Source of the DNA: Pisaster brevispinus
Lineage: Eukaryota > Echinodermata > Asteroidea > Forcipulatida > Asteriidae
Direction of reading: 5' to 3'
DNA length: 64,000 nucleotides
Assembly (NCBI GenBank): GCA_023634235.1
Contig: JAMKCF010000003.1
Span: 9,684,742-9,748,741, forward strand
The notes beneath the pieces are model-generated. The model made no database searches, was not told where the DNA came from, and saw nothing but the letters and a program-made list of their open reading frames with translations. A program made the translations under genes and the position numbers. How positions within the stretch are numbered: position 1 is the first letter of the stretch; the number at the start of each line of letters is the position of its first letter. Below are positions 1 to 12,177 of the stretch, one piece after another.

Positions 1-1125
1 ATTATATTAACATGGGACACCATTATCGCTTTCACCATATGACCACAGGGCTTGTAGCCAATTACTTCCAGACCAGGGCTAATTTCAAAAGGAGCTATTA
101 GGTTGAACTTTAATGTGTATCAATCTTAACTGCTAAGCAGGGTGTGATGTCGTGATACTAATCACTTTGGTAGTTTTGTAATATTTGAGCTTGGCAGTTT
201 TTTTTCCAAGACCACAAACATTTCTTTAAATGAACTTTGGCAGCATGTGTAAATAACCCATAGGTCCTCACAAACTATTAAACATAAAGTCATTTACTAT
301 ACTGCTGCTCCTCATCGCAGCAGGGAAATTCACAATATTTTCTGCTGTACTTAGAAATCCTCAGATTTTTGTTGTGATTATTGTAATGCATTAAAAGTTA
401 ACTTTATTTTGTAGAGGATGAAATTTTCTTTTGAATGATATGCACACTTGTATTGCTTGCTCTACTGAATTGAAGCTTTGAGGTTGGAAATAAAGGACAG
501 ATCAACTAAAATCAGGAAACATCATTCGTGTAACAATGTACGAAGTTAACGCTTGTTAAATTGGAAAGTTGTGCACAAAGGTTTTCTCAACTGTACTGTC
601 GTCTCAAAGAATAAAAATGTTAAAACAAATTTAATTAAATTATTTACAACATATCTTTGGAAGTAAAAAAGGATTGTCAAACTTTGAGGGCAGTTGTGGG
701 CGGTGGAATAATAGGCAGGTATGCATGAAACAACCCAAGTTCTTGTCAAACATTGCGGAACTAATTAAACAGTTGAAACAAATTTTAAAAATAAGTACCT
801 TCTTAATAAAAAAAACAATAAAAATGTTTTCAAAGTATGATGGTGCTGGGCCATGAGGAAGGAATGCATCCTTGACATATTGAGAATTCTGTACGGGATT
901 TTCAAGCTACTTTTGTTCAATTGTTTGTTGGTTTGTTTTTTTCATTTCGGGGCTTTTTTGGCTGTGTGTTCAGAGAATCATAATAGCAAATTTACGATTG
1001 CGTTGTGACAATCAGAAATTATCTGGGGCACTAGTACGACCAATGATGTCAATCTCAAAGTTTCGAAAAAGGAGTACAGTGCCCCAGTTACTGGGCATGC
1101 TGGGTGACTGGGTCTAAGATTAGAA
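1..1125. other. AT-rich non-coding stretch
   Basis: Homopolymer A/T runs and short frames only. I see no repeat with defined ends, splice-flanked exon or RNA gene here. Confidence 0.5.
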
Positions 1126-1770
1126 ATAGGTATGTTTCGCCCCAACTTGATGATCGTCCCAACTATAGTTGGGACTGGTCCCAACTTGAGTGTTAAAGTT
1201 GGGGCGTCCCAACTATAGTTGGGATCGCAGTGCACACAAAGCACCTCACGAATAAACTAAAATCATTAGTAGTAACATGGAGCTATCCATGGTAGTAAGT
1301 ATCATAGTATGAAGTTTTTAAGACCCCTTTCCCTTGAGAATATTTGAGATTAAATAGAATTTTGTTTTTCTGAGAGAAGGGAAACTGAAATGCGTAGGCC
1401 TACCATGGAGCATGCATGAAGGAAAAAAAAGACCTCCATGGGCCTACTGAGAGCGAGAAAGCGTCACCCGCTGCGGCACTGAGCATGAGGCCGCTGTCAG
1501 AACCCTCCAAAAACATTATTTACACTGAGTTATCGGTCCATTGTGAGCGATAAACTATCATTCTAAACCAGTTTTGACATGATTTTGTACAGAGCCGAGA
1601 CCCGGGTTTGAAATAAAGAATGTTGTTAATTAACGCCAATCGCATCAGGACCCATGATCGATCACGGTGTCCTGTTGAAGTCTATGGGCAATCCCAACTT
1701 TACACTCAAGTTGGGACCAGTCCCAACTATAGTTGGGACAATAGTCAAGTTGGGACGGAACAGGTACATT
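1126..1770. mobile_element. Fold-back element with ~80-bp arms built on a 20-bp palindrome
   Basis: The arm at about 1126-1205 and the arm at about 1686-1770 are inverted copies, nearly identical over roughly 75 bp. Each contains the perfect palindrome GTCCCAACTATAGTTGGGAC (1156-1175 and 1720-1739). A third copy of the core, one base different at the end, sits just inside the left arm (1206-1225). The ~460 bp between carries no ORF. This is the structure of a non-autonomous fold-back or MITE-type DNA transposon. No target-site duplication was assigned because the outer ends are not sharp. Confidence 0.65.
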
Positions 1771-1993
1771 TTTAAATCACGAAAATTTGAATGTGAAGAA
1801 ATCCTGCATGAAGTCTTTCAAATCTGAAGCATCTTTCTGAGTAGAAAGCACATTTCTAAATCTTACCAACCAAGTCTAATATTGGCCATGTTCATGTTGT
1901 TGGTTGTTGCAGTTGTCATGCTTGTTGCATGCTGCACTTGCACTGTTTTGCATGCACTGCATGTATGCAGCAAGGACAGTGTTTTTTTAAAAA

Positions 1994-2132
1994 CACTTCA
2001 TTATTTTCTTGCAACTTCGATGACCAATTGAGCCCAAATTTTCACAGGTTTGTTATTTTATGCATATGTTGGGATACACAAAGTGAAGATACACTGGTCT
2101 TTGACAGTTGCCAAAAAACACCCTGTCATAAC
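1994..2132 (+). mobile_element. Fragment of the GGTAATTGTCAAAGACC MITE family
   Basis: The run CTTGCAACTTCGATGACC, then AATTTTCACAGGTTTGT, ATGCATATGTTGGGATACAC and CTGGTCTTTGACAG, matches in order the internal and terminal parts of the copies at 30351, 17730 and 49162. The left end is missing or diverged. The family looks non-autonomous. Confidence 0.6.
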
Positions 2133-3247
2133 AAACAAACAGTTTTCACCCGCCAAATCATTTAACCTACCCCAATCGGGATAGTTAATTCTGCAGCCAA
2201 TGCTAGAGTTGTGCACAGGTACTTTCGCTAAATTTACAATTTACGCCTTTACATTGTCTGCAAAATTTCCAGCTAAATAAGCCTCAAAGTCTAATGAAAT
2301 TTATATATACTGTGTCCTGGTATACTAGCAGTAATCATTAAGCTAACAAACTGAACGGTTGGCGTGTATTTTATGAATATTTGGTTAATTTTGTCATAAA
2401 TTTCTCACCTCAAAACGGAAAAAAACGTTCAGCGTCGTGGCGTCAGTTCAGCAAATGTTGGTACCCAGTCTTATGTTGAACACATTTAATGCACTAACCG
2501 CGCTGTGAATAAAGGGTGTGCCGATTACCGGTTTTAATTTCACAGCCACGTGAGGGCGGTATCACAAAAGACCATTAAAAATATATATGTGTGGTTCTTT
2601 TGCCGAGGATTTCCATTAGCCTATGTGTTTCATTATTTTAGATACGGATTTTAAATTGAACAAATTTAATGATAGATTTAAGACACAAATTTTATAGTTA
2701 ATCGAAAGAATTGAGAAGTTTATATTTTAGTTTATAATAATTGTTGGTTGCATAGGCCTTGACCGAAGTGTATGCCTGCCAAAAAAGTCACTATGAAATT
2801 TTGCTGAAAAACGTTATCAGAGGTTACTGCTGCCGAATCATGAGCCGAAAGGGACCCCCGCCCCCAATCGTTTTTGTGTATACTATTTAGTTTGTTTCAA
2901 TAATCTGAACAATACAATATAGTTAAATAATCGTTAATGGGTACGTAGTGGTGTCCCAAAAGATCATAAACTCCAGCTCCTGTCACCTTACGTCCATGGC
3001 GTCCAATTTGTTATCTATAGTAATTTGTTAAAATTGTTAATTATATCTTATGAGCTCTGTTACTAATCATAGTTTCATGGAAAAGGTTCATATGGGACAT
3101 TGTCGTAACACTTTTTTTTATATAATAGTGCTGGTAACTTTTATGGGTGTGTGTTGGGGTTTGTTTTTTTTTTTTTTGGGGGGGGGGGTCGAAGGGGAAA
3201 ATTACCAATGATGGTTGTGCCATATTCTCCTAGTCATGGGCATCCCC

Positions 3248-3580
3248 TAGACCATGTAACTTTTGTTTGCAAAAAGGTGACCTTGTACATTCCATGACCT
3301 TTCTGGCAGGCAAGATACTACACTGATAATAAAGAAAAACATTACATATATTTTTTGTATAATAATAAATTCAAGAGTTATTAAAAATAACATCTGTACA
3401 AGTTTTGAGATGTGCCCCTTTCTTGTATTGTCGAAAGTTTATACCAATCGTATACACGGTCAGTCTCCTTAAAATGAAATGAGCTGTTTTACGTTTTGGC
3501 CATTGGGAGATGCGTACTAATAATTGTGAAGGAAGTCCAGGCTCTGTGGCTCTTTTGTACATGTGGTGTCACAGTGGTCA
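3248..3580 (+). mobile_element. MITE with GACCATGTAAC ends (copy 1)
   Basis: It starts TA-GACCATGTAAC and ends ...GTGGTCA, and is co-linear with the copies at 47936 and 59811. Shared blocks include CCTTGTACATTCCA, TTTCTGGCAGGCAAGA, TTCAAGAGTTAT and GTCCAGGCTCTGTGGCTCTT. There is no coding capacity. The right TIR has diverged compared with copy 2. Confidence 0.6.
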
Positions 3581-3899
3581 AGTCGCAGCCGCGTGATCTG
3601 ACATTATGAGATACACTTTTCCAGGTGCCAACGATGTGCTGAGTATCTCAGAATTATGACCACAATCATTGAAGGTAATTTGGATTCCTTCAATGGCTTT
3701 ACAAGAAAAGTCCGGGAAATCAACGCAAAAGAGGAACCACGTTCCCAGCATGCCTCACTCTCGAAACACGCGTTTCTCTGTTGGCATTGAGCATCTCATG
3801 GGTAGATATAGGGTCTATCGCATGCTGCAACCGTGTGTCTAATTACAACAACGGAGTTCCGATTCCCCCGGAAATGGGGAGCCTACAATAGTGACCCCT

Positions 3900-4620
3900 T
3901 CCCCTCCACGGCCACACGGCCTCGAATTGGATAGGAAGCGAATGAGGAAGTTGCAACTATGGTAATGGTCCAACAATTTTCCGCTGTCCACTTTCTACCA
4001 ACCCGCTGAAATGTGTTGGAATAAACACAACAATCGTACAGTTTTACAATAATACAAGATGTTACGTTTTGGCCATTCGGAGCTGTGTACACTGCCATTG
4101 AACAACTGTACGATTGTTGTTAATTTACGATATTGTGAAGAAAGGGGGCATAATCAATGATTGTAAGTCAATTTTGTGTTTATTTCAACACACTCCAGCG
4201 GTTGGCGGAAAGTGGACAGTGGAAAATTGATGGACCATTACCAATTTGTACAAATTGTGCCTGCAAGAAGTCAAAGCTTTATGGCTGCAACTCTGGTTTG
4301 GGAACCAACTATAGCTCAGAATTCCGCATGGGATCCACTCTGCCACCCCCCCCCCCATACCCCCATGGCCCATGGCCAACGGCCTCGAGTTTGATTTGAA
4401 GCGAATCAAGGAGGCGAACCAGGGGCGGGTAATGGGCCATCATAGAACACATTCCGCTTTCCATGTTCTCCCGCCAACCGCTGGAGTGTTTTGAAATAAC
4501 ATGCGCAAAACTAGTGTAATTTGACAGAAAACACAAAACCGGTGTCCACGAATAAAGACTGACACTATCACACATATGATAGTTTGACACAGTCATAAAG
4601 TTCCATTGCAAACCGCATCG
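3900..4620. repeat. Nested direct and inverted repeat block
   Basis: Bases 3961-4028 and 4176-4242 are inverted copies; the left reads GGTAATGGTCCAACAATTTT and the right is its complement with few changes. A second inverted pair (about 4027-4047 and 4099-4120, core ATCGTACAG) is nested between them. A third copy at about 4375-4505 is in direct orientation with 3910-4030, sharing ACGGCCTCGA and GAAGCGAAT. A C11 run lies at about 4345. There are no convincing ORFs. Repeated insertion or rearrangement of one fold-back family is the likely history. Confidence 0.6.
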
Positions 4621-5632
4621 GCTTTCTCCCCAGGGTCAAATTTCAGTTAAATTTTAGCTTTCTGAGATTTCCTTCCTGCGAAGAAAATAAACGCCCTGGT
4701 CATAAAAACTACTGTAAAATATCTCATTACTTGGCAAATAAACCAGGTACGTCGCTCCATAAGAGTGACGTTTTTTATTCTAGCGCAGGCAGAGCACTTT
4801 TTCCCCTCTTCGTCTTGCATGTCTGGGTTTCAAAGAAACTTTAAATAGTTTGCATAACAGATTAAAGAAATATATATGAGTGAATTTGATTAAAATATTG
4901 AATGCTAACTGGACAAAGTATACCTTGAATTTTTGATTTGATTACCAGGTATACAGTCGCCGCATACTTTCTGGTTTTACGGGTTATTTTCTCTCGTGAT
5001 AGGATTGCTTCGGTTACGAAATACTTCCGAAATCAAAACACTGGTCAGAATGAAATACCTTTGAATAAAAAACAACACAAGTTACAAATATTTTCATAAA
5101 ATGTCCTTTCTAGTTTCTCTAAAGAACATTGAAGGATATTTGTTGTCCCTTTTTGCAGACGAAAGTTCACAAGTCTATTGGCAAATAACGAAAGCACCTA
5201 CAGGGGACCGACGCGTGTGTCAATGAGCGACCCAAAGTAATAAATTAATAATAATTCCAGAGAATAATTTTGTTCACTATGGTATGAAATGACAAGTTTT
5301 CTGTGTCAAGAGGTCCATCTATATGACTTGTTTTGTTGTTGTAACTTATAGGAAACTCCTTGAAACAAGCAGGAACACAATTAAGAAATCGGCGCACTTT
5401 CAAAATAGTTTTTATACCAAGCAATAGACCACAAGGGGTCTCTTAATATTTATACCCCTTTGTTGGCTAAAAATATTTGACAAATGTTTGACTCCAAAAT
5501 ATTATGGCATCATAAACGCGAAAAGAAATACACACACCGTTTAATTGATGATATGCTTTATTGTTGGGAAAGCTGAAAAAGGAGTCTGTTTGTGGAGCAA
5601 GTGCGATAAGTATAATAAAGGGGTTTATATTT

Positions 5633-5760
5633 TTATTCCTTGTTCCTCAAACCCACCTGGCGAAGAGAATGGGATATATTTTTGTATCCCTTGTTCCTCA
5701 AACTGCCCAGCAGGTGCACGAAAGAGGAGGTGAATTCCTTATATTCCCTGTTCCTCAAAA
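5633..5760 (+). repeat. Three degenerate copies of a ~53-bp unit carrying CTTGTTCCTCAAAC
   Basis: The motif TATTCCTTGTTCCTCAAAC recurs at about 5634, 5685 and 5741 with one or two changes. A preceding GGGATATATTT-like segment is shared by copies one and two. All three read as open frames only because the unit is short. No function was recognised. Confidence 0.55.
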
Positions 5761-7778
5761 TGAAGCGTCTTCTTTTTTGAAATTTTGTCAGTGTTTAAAA
5801 TAATAACCACAACAAGAACAATGAAAGTGCAGTGCAATTATTATACTACACACAGTGGATTTCATTCATACATTGTTAGCCTTGCAAAATGAGATTTGAT
5901 TTGTAAATCTGGAGATGCTTTTGACATGATTTCGGGGAGAAAACGTTGAATGAAAAAGCCATAGCTTTTAAATCCTGTTTTGACAGTAAAATTTTCGGAC
6001 TGTAATGATAATTTTAGCTCAAATTACCCCAAAGTGAAAAATTGCAGTTAAAACTGAACCTCCTGATTTGTTTCCCTCAACTCAAAAACAAAATTGTGAT
6101 AAAGCCTATTAGCACAGCAAAGCGGTACTTTTTTTGAAATGACAACTTTTTCAATTGAACAACCATACAACCAAACAGGTTTCTTTTGATCAAAAATTTC
6201 TACCGTACTGTGAAGAATTAGGCCTATTTTGAGCACGTTGAGAGTTTCAGCTTTTTCAATGGCGCGCGCGTTAAATGCACCACCTGTTTTTATCTTTACG
6301 TCCCGTGCCTTTTGACCAATCAGAGCGCTGCTAATATTTTCACGCGCGTAAATCGCATGGGCAACAACAGTCCTTTATTTTTTATTATAGGGAATAACAG
6401 TGTGGGGAGCCGGTCTTCACTGCGTGGTAATGACCGAGTTGGTGGCTGGCCGCTGTTAATGGACCAAGCTGTTATGGTTAAAAAATGAAAGAAAAAAAAG
6501 ATAAGAAAACCCCAAACCTCTGTTTCGTACATTTCTATTTGTAACTTAAAACAATTGAAAAAAAAAAACCCAGTCCAATCAAAGCATCGTCAAACAAAAT
6601 TGAAGGTAATATTCAAAACCAGTAAACAGTAAATTTTAAAACAATGCACTTTCGAAACAACTGCGTCAACTTCAGTGCTGGCTTCGGCTTCTTTAGTCGT
6701 TCGAAAACGGCGTTTTTGGGGCTTCTATAAACAGACGGACGGAGCCTCAAAGACGGAGCTGATGAAAGATGCCCACGCGTAAAAAATATGGTATGACACT
6801 AAGAAAAGTGAGACGGAAGGACGGAGGGTTGGGTGAGCACAAGCCATGCAGCCCCGACGGGAGGGCAGATTGTAATCAATTTGTCCCGATTATTGCTGGT
6901 TTGTCAGTGATTAAAGACCAACAAATAATACTCATAGATCAGTTCTCATTGACTTATGCTGTTAAATGATACTATTGTAATAGCATTGGGTGGTGGGGGT
7001 TATGGAAATTTTGAATAGTCTATTTTGTATGACACACAACTTTAAATCACCCACAAAGTGCCACTAAAAATGTGTTTTACATATCCCTAGTCGGGCACTT
7101 TTTTTGTCCGGATTCGAAATGAACATGTCCCCATAAACAATGACATCTTATTATTTTAATCGTATTATTTACCCCCCCCCCCCACCCGGAATAGTGAATG
7201 TGTGCCTTTGGCAAAGGTCAAGCTGGGGATGCGTGAGGGGGGTCAATTCATAATGTCTCTAAGTAAAAAAAAACACCTCCATAAAACTAAAATAACGATT
7301 AGTGAGAAATTTAAAATGTGTTACACAATTTTAAAGGAATTTAACGGAGAGGCGATAATCTCAGGTCAAAGTTATGTTTACCGAACCTTCAAAACCACAA
7401 ACAACTTTGTACACGCACGTGTTTTTTAAAATTTTTTATGAACGTCTTTACGCTTACCTGACTTCCCTAAAACAAATGAAAGACAGTTTTTGACCAGAAC
7501 AAACGAATACAAGTTCTCCGTTTAAAGGTCAATATAGAAATGGTTGAACGGTGTTTGAAAAAAAAAAAGTTTACATGAAGTGTACCGACAGGGCCCCACT
7601 CTTCGAGTCTTTGGAGAGGACGTCCTACCGTGGCTGGCCGCCTGTCGGTCCCGTATTAGTTTGTACACGGGCAATGCTAGGTTTTTTTTCCCGTTGGTTA
7701 CTTTCGACGTGCCGGTAGGATTGTACGTAGAAGTGGGATAACGGGTACCAGTGTCATAAGAAGTGTACTAAACTCGGA
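5761..7778. other. Non-coding stretch before the first candidate promoter
   Basis: AT-rich, with a small CpG cluster at about 6262-6345 (GGCGCGCGCG and a CCAATCA box near 6316), a poly-C run of about ten near 7172, and the CpG-richer 7580-7770 leading to the TATA box. Nothing coding was recognised. Confidence 0.45.
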
Positions 7779-7784
7779 TATAAA
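7779..7784 (+). promoter_or_regulatory. TATA box upstream of the 7871 start
   Basis: TATAAA in the context GGATATAAACA lies 87 bp before the ATG at 7871. That would place initiation near 7810 and give a 5' UTR of about 60 nt. The upstream 200 bp (about 7580-7770) are CpG-richer than the neighbours and contain an ACCGACAGG / CCTGTCGGT inverted pair (7584-7592 and 7641-7649). The promoter assignment depends on the first-exon model. Confidence 0.4.
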
Positions 7785-7870
7785 CAACATACAACGCAAC
7801 TAGCGGCTGTGGAGGTGAGGTAACAAATGGATGGGCCACTAAAACCTTGGTTTCCCCCCATAAATTAACG

Positions 7871-7937
7871 ATGGAACAAGACGAGTTAGTATTCCCAATC
7901 GAAGAAGACAATCAAGGAGACATGGGAGACCCACAAG
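7871..7937 (+). CDS. Candidate alternative first coding exon (22 codons, acidic N-terminus)
   Basis: An ATG in acceptable context (AACGATGG) opens 22 codons beginning MEQDELVFPIEEDNQ. The frame then reaches CAAG|GTGAGA, a strong 5' splice site, leaving phase 1. That is the phase required by the zinc-finger exon at 61106, and joining the two keeps the frame open (…DPQ then DNDSTATL). An in-frame TAA at 7781-7783 and no earlier in-frame ATG support this start. A 13-codon upstream ORF (ATG at 7827) ends before it. The intron would be about 53 kb. It could instead belong to another gene or be chance, since phase agreement alone is one in three. The TATA box, the donor strength and the low-complexity acidic sequence make it the better of the two candidates. 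Confidence 0.55.
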
Positions 7938-10020
7938 GTGAGAATTTCCTTTACGATCTAAGAATCTGGGGGTACTTTTGGTGGGGGACAAAACAGATGT
8001 TCGGTGGTGACCCCTGTCACCGTTAACTAGTGCATGTGTGTGTCCCCGGCCGTCGTCCGTGTGTGTAACGCAGTGGGCCGGGGGGAAAGGCCGTGTCGAC
8101 CCGGGGGATTGTCACTACGTCATACCCCATCATGTGAAAGTATCAAATTCTCTACACAAAGTCATCTCTAATCCCTTTGTGTCCTTTTTGTCCCACACGA
8201 AATCATTTGTAAACTTGCTGATGTCGTTGTCAGTTTGTCCATGTTATTCTGTGTGTGATTCAAGTGTTGAACTTTGGTTTAGTATGGAATGGTGAAAAAG
8301 GACACCGACACAGGATTGTTATTTTGTCTAAAAAATGAAGAAGTTAATTGGTTCAGCATGGTTTCATTTGGTCTGAAAGCTCAGGATTTTCTCCTTGGTA
8401 CCAATCCTCAAGAGAAATTTTCTGTAAGAATAACAATGCTGTATCCACTATCCAGTCACATTTGTTCACTCAATATGAACCAAACCAAACCTAAACTCAT
8501 TTAGATAATGATGTACCAAATCATTTTTTATGGTTCATAGCGGGTGCAAAAGTGAAGGACGGTTTTCTGCATAATTTCAAAATTTTGTCTGAAATACTGC
8601 CAAAGTCAAAGGCATAGCACTTGATGAACCATTGCTTATTTTGATTGCTACAATATATATTTATAAGCCTTATACTAACTAACGCTCATAAAATTCGTTC
8701 CAAAGTACAAGCTTTTTCCGTTGTCTTCCTTCATTGTAAATGTGACAGACCACCATTTATGATGAAATGTTCACAGGGTCGGCTGTATGGGGTGTGTTTT
8801 AAAAACTAGAGTACGGGAATTAATTTAGTGATTCAAGAACAAATGATGTTACCAAATCATGTGTGATGTTTTTTTTTCTCAATGGTTGTCGAGACGTATA
8901 ATTTGTGTGAAAAAGTGAATTGTATGCAAACCATAAAATTACATCAAAATGTTGCCCCCCCCCCCCAGTGCATTCATTACGCAGAACCTTCCTCTGTTGA
9001 ACCATCATACGATGATCCATGTTTGAACAGAAATGAATGTAAGTTTACTCACTGTGTAGTCGGTTTGCGGTAACACCATGTGTTTATCTACTTTGCTGTG
9101 TAGATTTGTTCTTTGGGAACTAGGTCTTGCTAGTTTAATGTAGGAACAACTTTAATACTTACTGTTTGAAAAAAGTCAGTACGTGTTCATGTACACTTCA
9201 GGTGTGTAATTTCTCAGGATATTTCAGGATTTTCTCAAACCTCCTTTGAGCCTTCAAATTTTCTTGAAAGAAGCAAAGAAGTCACCAAAGGGAGAAAGAA
9301 TATAAAGTCCACACTGTGTCCCAACCCTGTAGTTCTGTATTTGCACAGAGTCTGTTTGTCAAGCGTTTATCCCTGACACTTGCGTATGGTTAGTTTGTAG
9401 AAAAAATAGCTATTTCCTTTTACATGTAACTCCCTAATTCTCAGTTTAAAAAAAACGCACGACTGTCGACCAGGTTACACTTGACTTGAATGCCAACAGG
9501 AAGGGGAAATATAGCGTCAGAATGGAGATCTGTGACCAACCATTCCCCCTTTTTAGTGGTTTTGCGCTCCAACATTGTGAAAGTTTTTAAAACTTCATAT
9601 TTGCTCTGCGTATTCATTAGGCCTATGTACCATGTACTTTTTATTAATTTGATACATGTGATAAAGCACTTTCAAAAGCATGTTTTGAGGTTGATTTTAG
9701 GGCTATGTAAAAACAATTATTTTTAAACAAATAAACGTCATTGTATCCTCTTTTACTTTTGTGTAAAATTACATCCAGTTGATATCAGTATTATTATTGA
9801 TAGTAGTTGTTTGAATTAGGCTTCAGCAGAAGTTTAGTAAAAAATACATCCGGTATAATAGATAAAATGAGTACTTTAATCTTCTTGTTTCAAGTTCATA
9901 TACTTATCTATTTTTACCATACACCAATGATGTGTGATTTGCACTGTGCAAACCTACTCCGTGCTTTCCCGAGTCCTGCATGTACTGTACTCTTGTCACT
10001 AGGTACATGTACATGTACGC
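7938..10020. other. Presumed 5' intron, beginning
   Basis: After the donor the sequence returns to AT-rich DNA. It contains a poly-C run of about eleven near 8946. Frames of 60-95 codons overlap no recognisable domain. Confidence 0.45.
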
Positions 10021-10023
10021 TCA

Positions 10024-10100
10024 GTGGTGTAGTGCTGGTGGTAACAACTTTCTGCTCTAGAGTGTCGGGAGTCGCTGGTTCGAATCCCACTTGAGTGGTA
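10024..10100 (+). mobile_element. tRNA-derived SINE head (family C), degenerate
   Basis: The sequence runs from a GTGGTGTAGTGCTGGTGGTA A-box-like segment to the B box TGGTTCGAATCCCAC, with a CTCTAGA anticodon-like centre. The element is followed by a T-run of roughly 30 bases and ten G (about 10138-10175). It is related to the copies at 29400 and 47757. The stem pairing is too poor for a functional tRNA. Confidence 0.5.
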
Positions 10101-10134
10101 AATGTATGCCTGTGGATGTTTTTTTTCCCCGCAG

Positions 10135-10165
<31 letters not shown>

Positions 10166-11863
10166 GGGGGGGGGGAAATAAAACAGTTTTTAAACTTTAA
10201 TGATCAGAGTCAAAAACCAATGAGTGCTTATTTGATTGTAATATATAAGTTGTACACAACAGTTTGATTAAAACATTCAATAGTAGACAAAAGGACTTGT
10301 AGCTGTTTGAATAGTTTGAAGAATAACTAATGCAGTAAATTAATCCTCTAAAAATACTGCGGCACACAAAAAAAGACTACTTTATGTTCAATCTTTGGAA
10401 GAGGACGAGTCATTGCTTGTGCTGCAAAATAAAAACCTAAAAAAAAACATTCCCCAAAACGTGACTAGCAATTTTTATAATAACAGTCTCTCAAGTGGAG
10501 ATGAGTAATTGCCTTTAGAAACAATCAGTGCTTGTTATGATAGCTTGGAAACTTTCTCCCTGCCCTCTTCAAAAAAAGAGAAGAAAAAAAGAAAAAAACG
10601 AAAGAGCGCCAGTATGGTCAAGGGGCGCATGTCCTTCCTTCCTGGTTTGTAGGGCTCTATAGTATGGGAGTCGGCCATCCATTCCCTTCAAAATAGAATG
10701 ACACAATACCAGTACAATACTGTATAACTATTGCGTCCCACACTCCCGTGTCCTAACGCGACCTTGGCCTGAATAGCAGGGATATATGCAAATGTTGTCC
10801 TTGTTCAAAGCCGTTATCTTTTTCTTTTCTTCTCCCATGTGTAGCACTTCTTGTACCCCCACTGAGCACACATATTGGCCGTGGGACCAATGCTAGGGGA
10901 TACTGTATAGCATGTCTGTGTGACCAGCCAACCAGTGCTGGGCTAGACCTAGCCCCGCTGTTGACCCTGATTGGATTGGGTGGGGATAGACAGCCTTTGG
11001 TAGGCCCCAGGGTCACAGGGTCATTTGTGTGAGGTTGTGCCCATATTCCAGCAGTAGTTTCCCTTCACGAAAGGAAGATTTGCTGACAAATAATATGTCA
11101 AAGAAACTGGCCCCAGGGTACAGACTAACACTTTAGGTAATAAGGCTATAAATGCTGGTTTTGTATTCCTTCATATAATTTGATGATTGTATGTTGAAAT
11201 GGAAACAAATGTTGTTGTACTGAATTGAATTGAATTCATACACATGCAATCACAATTTTAAAACCGCTTTAAAACTTAAATGTAGGCATACCAAATGAGT
11301 CAAGACCTATACAACTCTACCACTTGCTACAGGGTGGATGTAACAATGTTTTGTGAGAAATGTGATTAGTGCTTGAAGCCGCCAACGCTGGTCCAAGTCT
11401 AGAGATTTGAGCATGGGGCCAGCAAACTACATGTACAATGTAAATAGAAACAAAGCTGTCTAGTTATTGCATATTTCCTCTGCAGTCTTTTTAGAAACAT
11501 TTTGTTTAAAAAAAAAATGTATTGGTCCAGTGCTAGTTCTAAAACAACAATAGTCCCTGTTGACCTGTTGGTATTTTCTTGAAATCCTAGCTCTGCATAA
11601 TTTTCAATCGTCAATTAACCTGATTGTATTGAGATTATCTGTAGCTCATCGCAAATACCAATTTAAAGGTGATGTCTTAGGAACAGCATGTCCATGATTG
11701 AGAGCACGTCCACGATGGCAGTTTGACACAAACCTTGATCAGCAGTGCTGTTGTTGGTAAACATTGATGATACAGATAATGGAGTTGAGTAACGATGATG
11801 TATAAAGCTCTGCAAATAGTGAAATGATCTTTGACATTTGTATGGTTTAATAAAATTGTTCCA

Positions 11864-12025
11864 GATTAATTTTGGGTTGACCAAAAGAAAGTTTATAGAG
11901 CGGGATTTGAACCTGCGACCTCTGGGTTAATGTGCTGAGGGCTCTACCAACTGAGCAGTCTCCCAACTGAGCAGTCTCCCAACTGAGCAGTCTCCCAACT
12001 GAGCAGTCTCCCAACTGAGCAGTCG
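11864..12025 (-). mobile_element. tRNA-derived SINE (family A) with a five-fold amplified A-box segment
   Basis: Read on the minus strand it has GCTCAGTTGGTAGAGC, then AGGTCGCAGGTTCAAATCCC (B box), then a tail like that of the other family A copies (TTTGGTCAACCCAAAAT). At its 5' end the 16-bp unit GAGCAGTCTCCCAACT (plus-strand reading) is repeated, with GAGCAGTC at 11953, 11969, 11985, 12001 and 12017. The repeated unit covers the internal pol III A-box core. The amplification is unique to this copy in the window. Confidence 0.65.
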
Positions 12026-12177
12026 ATCCCTATTTTGGCATTTACTTTGTTCCAAACTCTCTGTGATCCTTTTTATGGTATTGTCTGATTTTAAAGTAAT
12101 GTCGCTGTGTGTACACAGGGCCAGGCACACTAATCATTGGAATCCAAACATTTGATTGTTGAGTTTGAGTTTAAATT

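Noticed and set aside
11953..12024. CRISPR-like short regular repeats
   Set aside because: The 16-bp units are directly adjacent without spacers, and the setting is a eukaryotic SINE.
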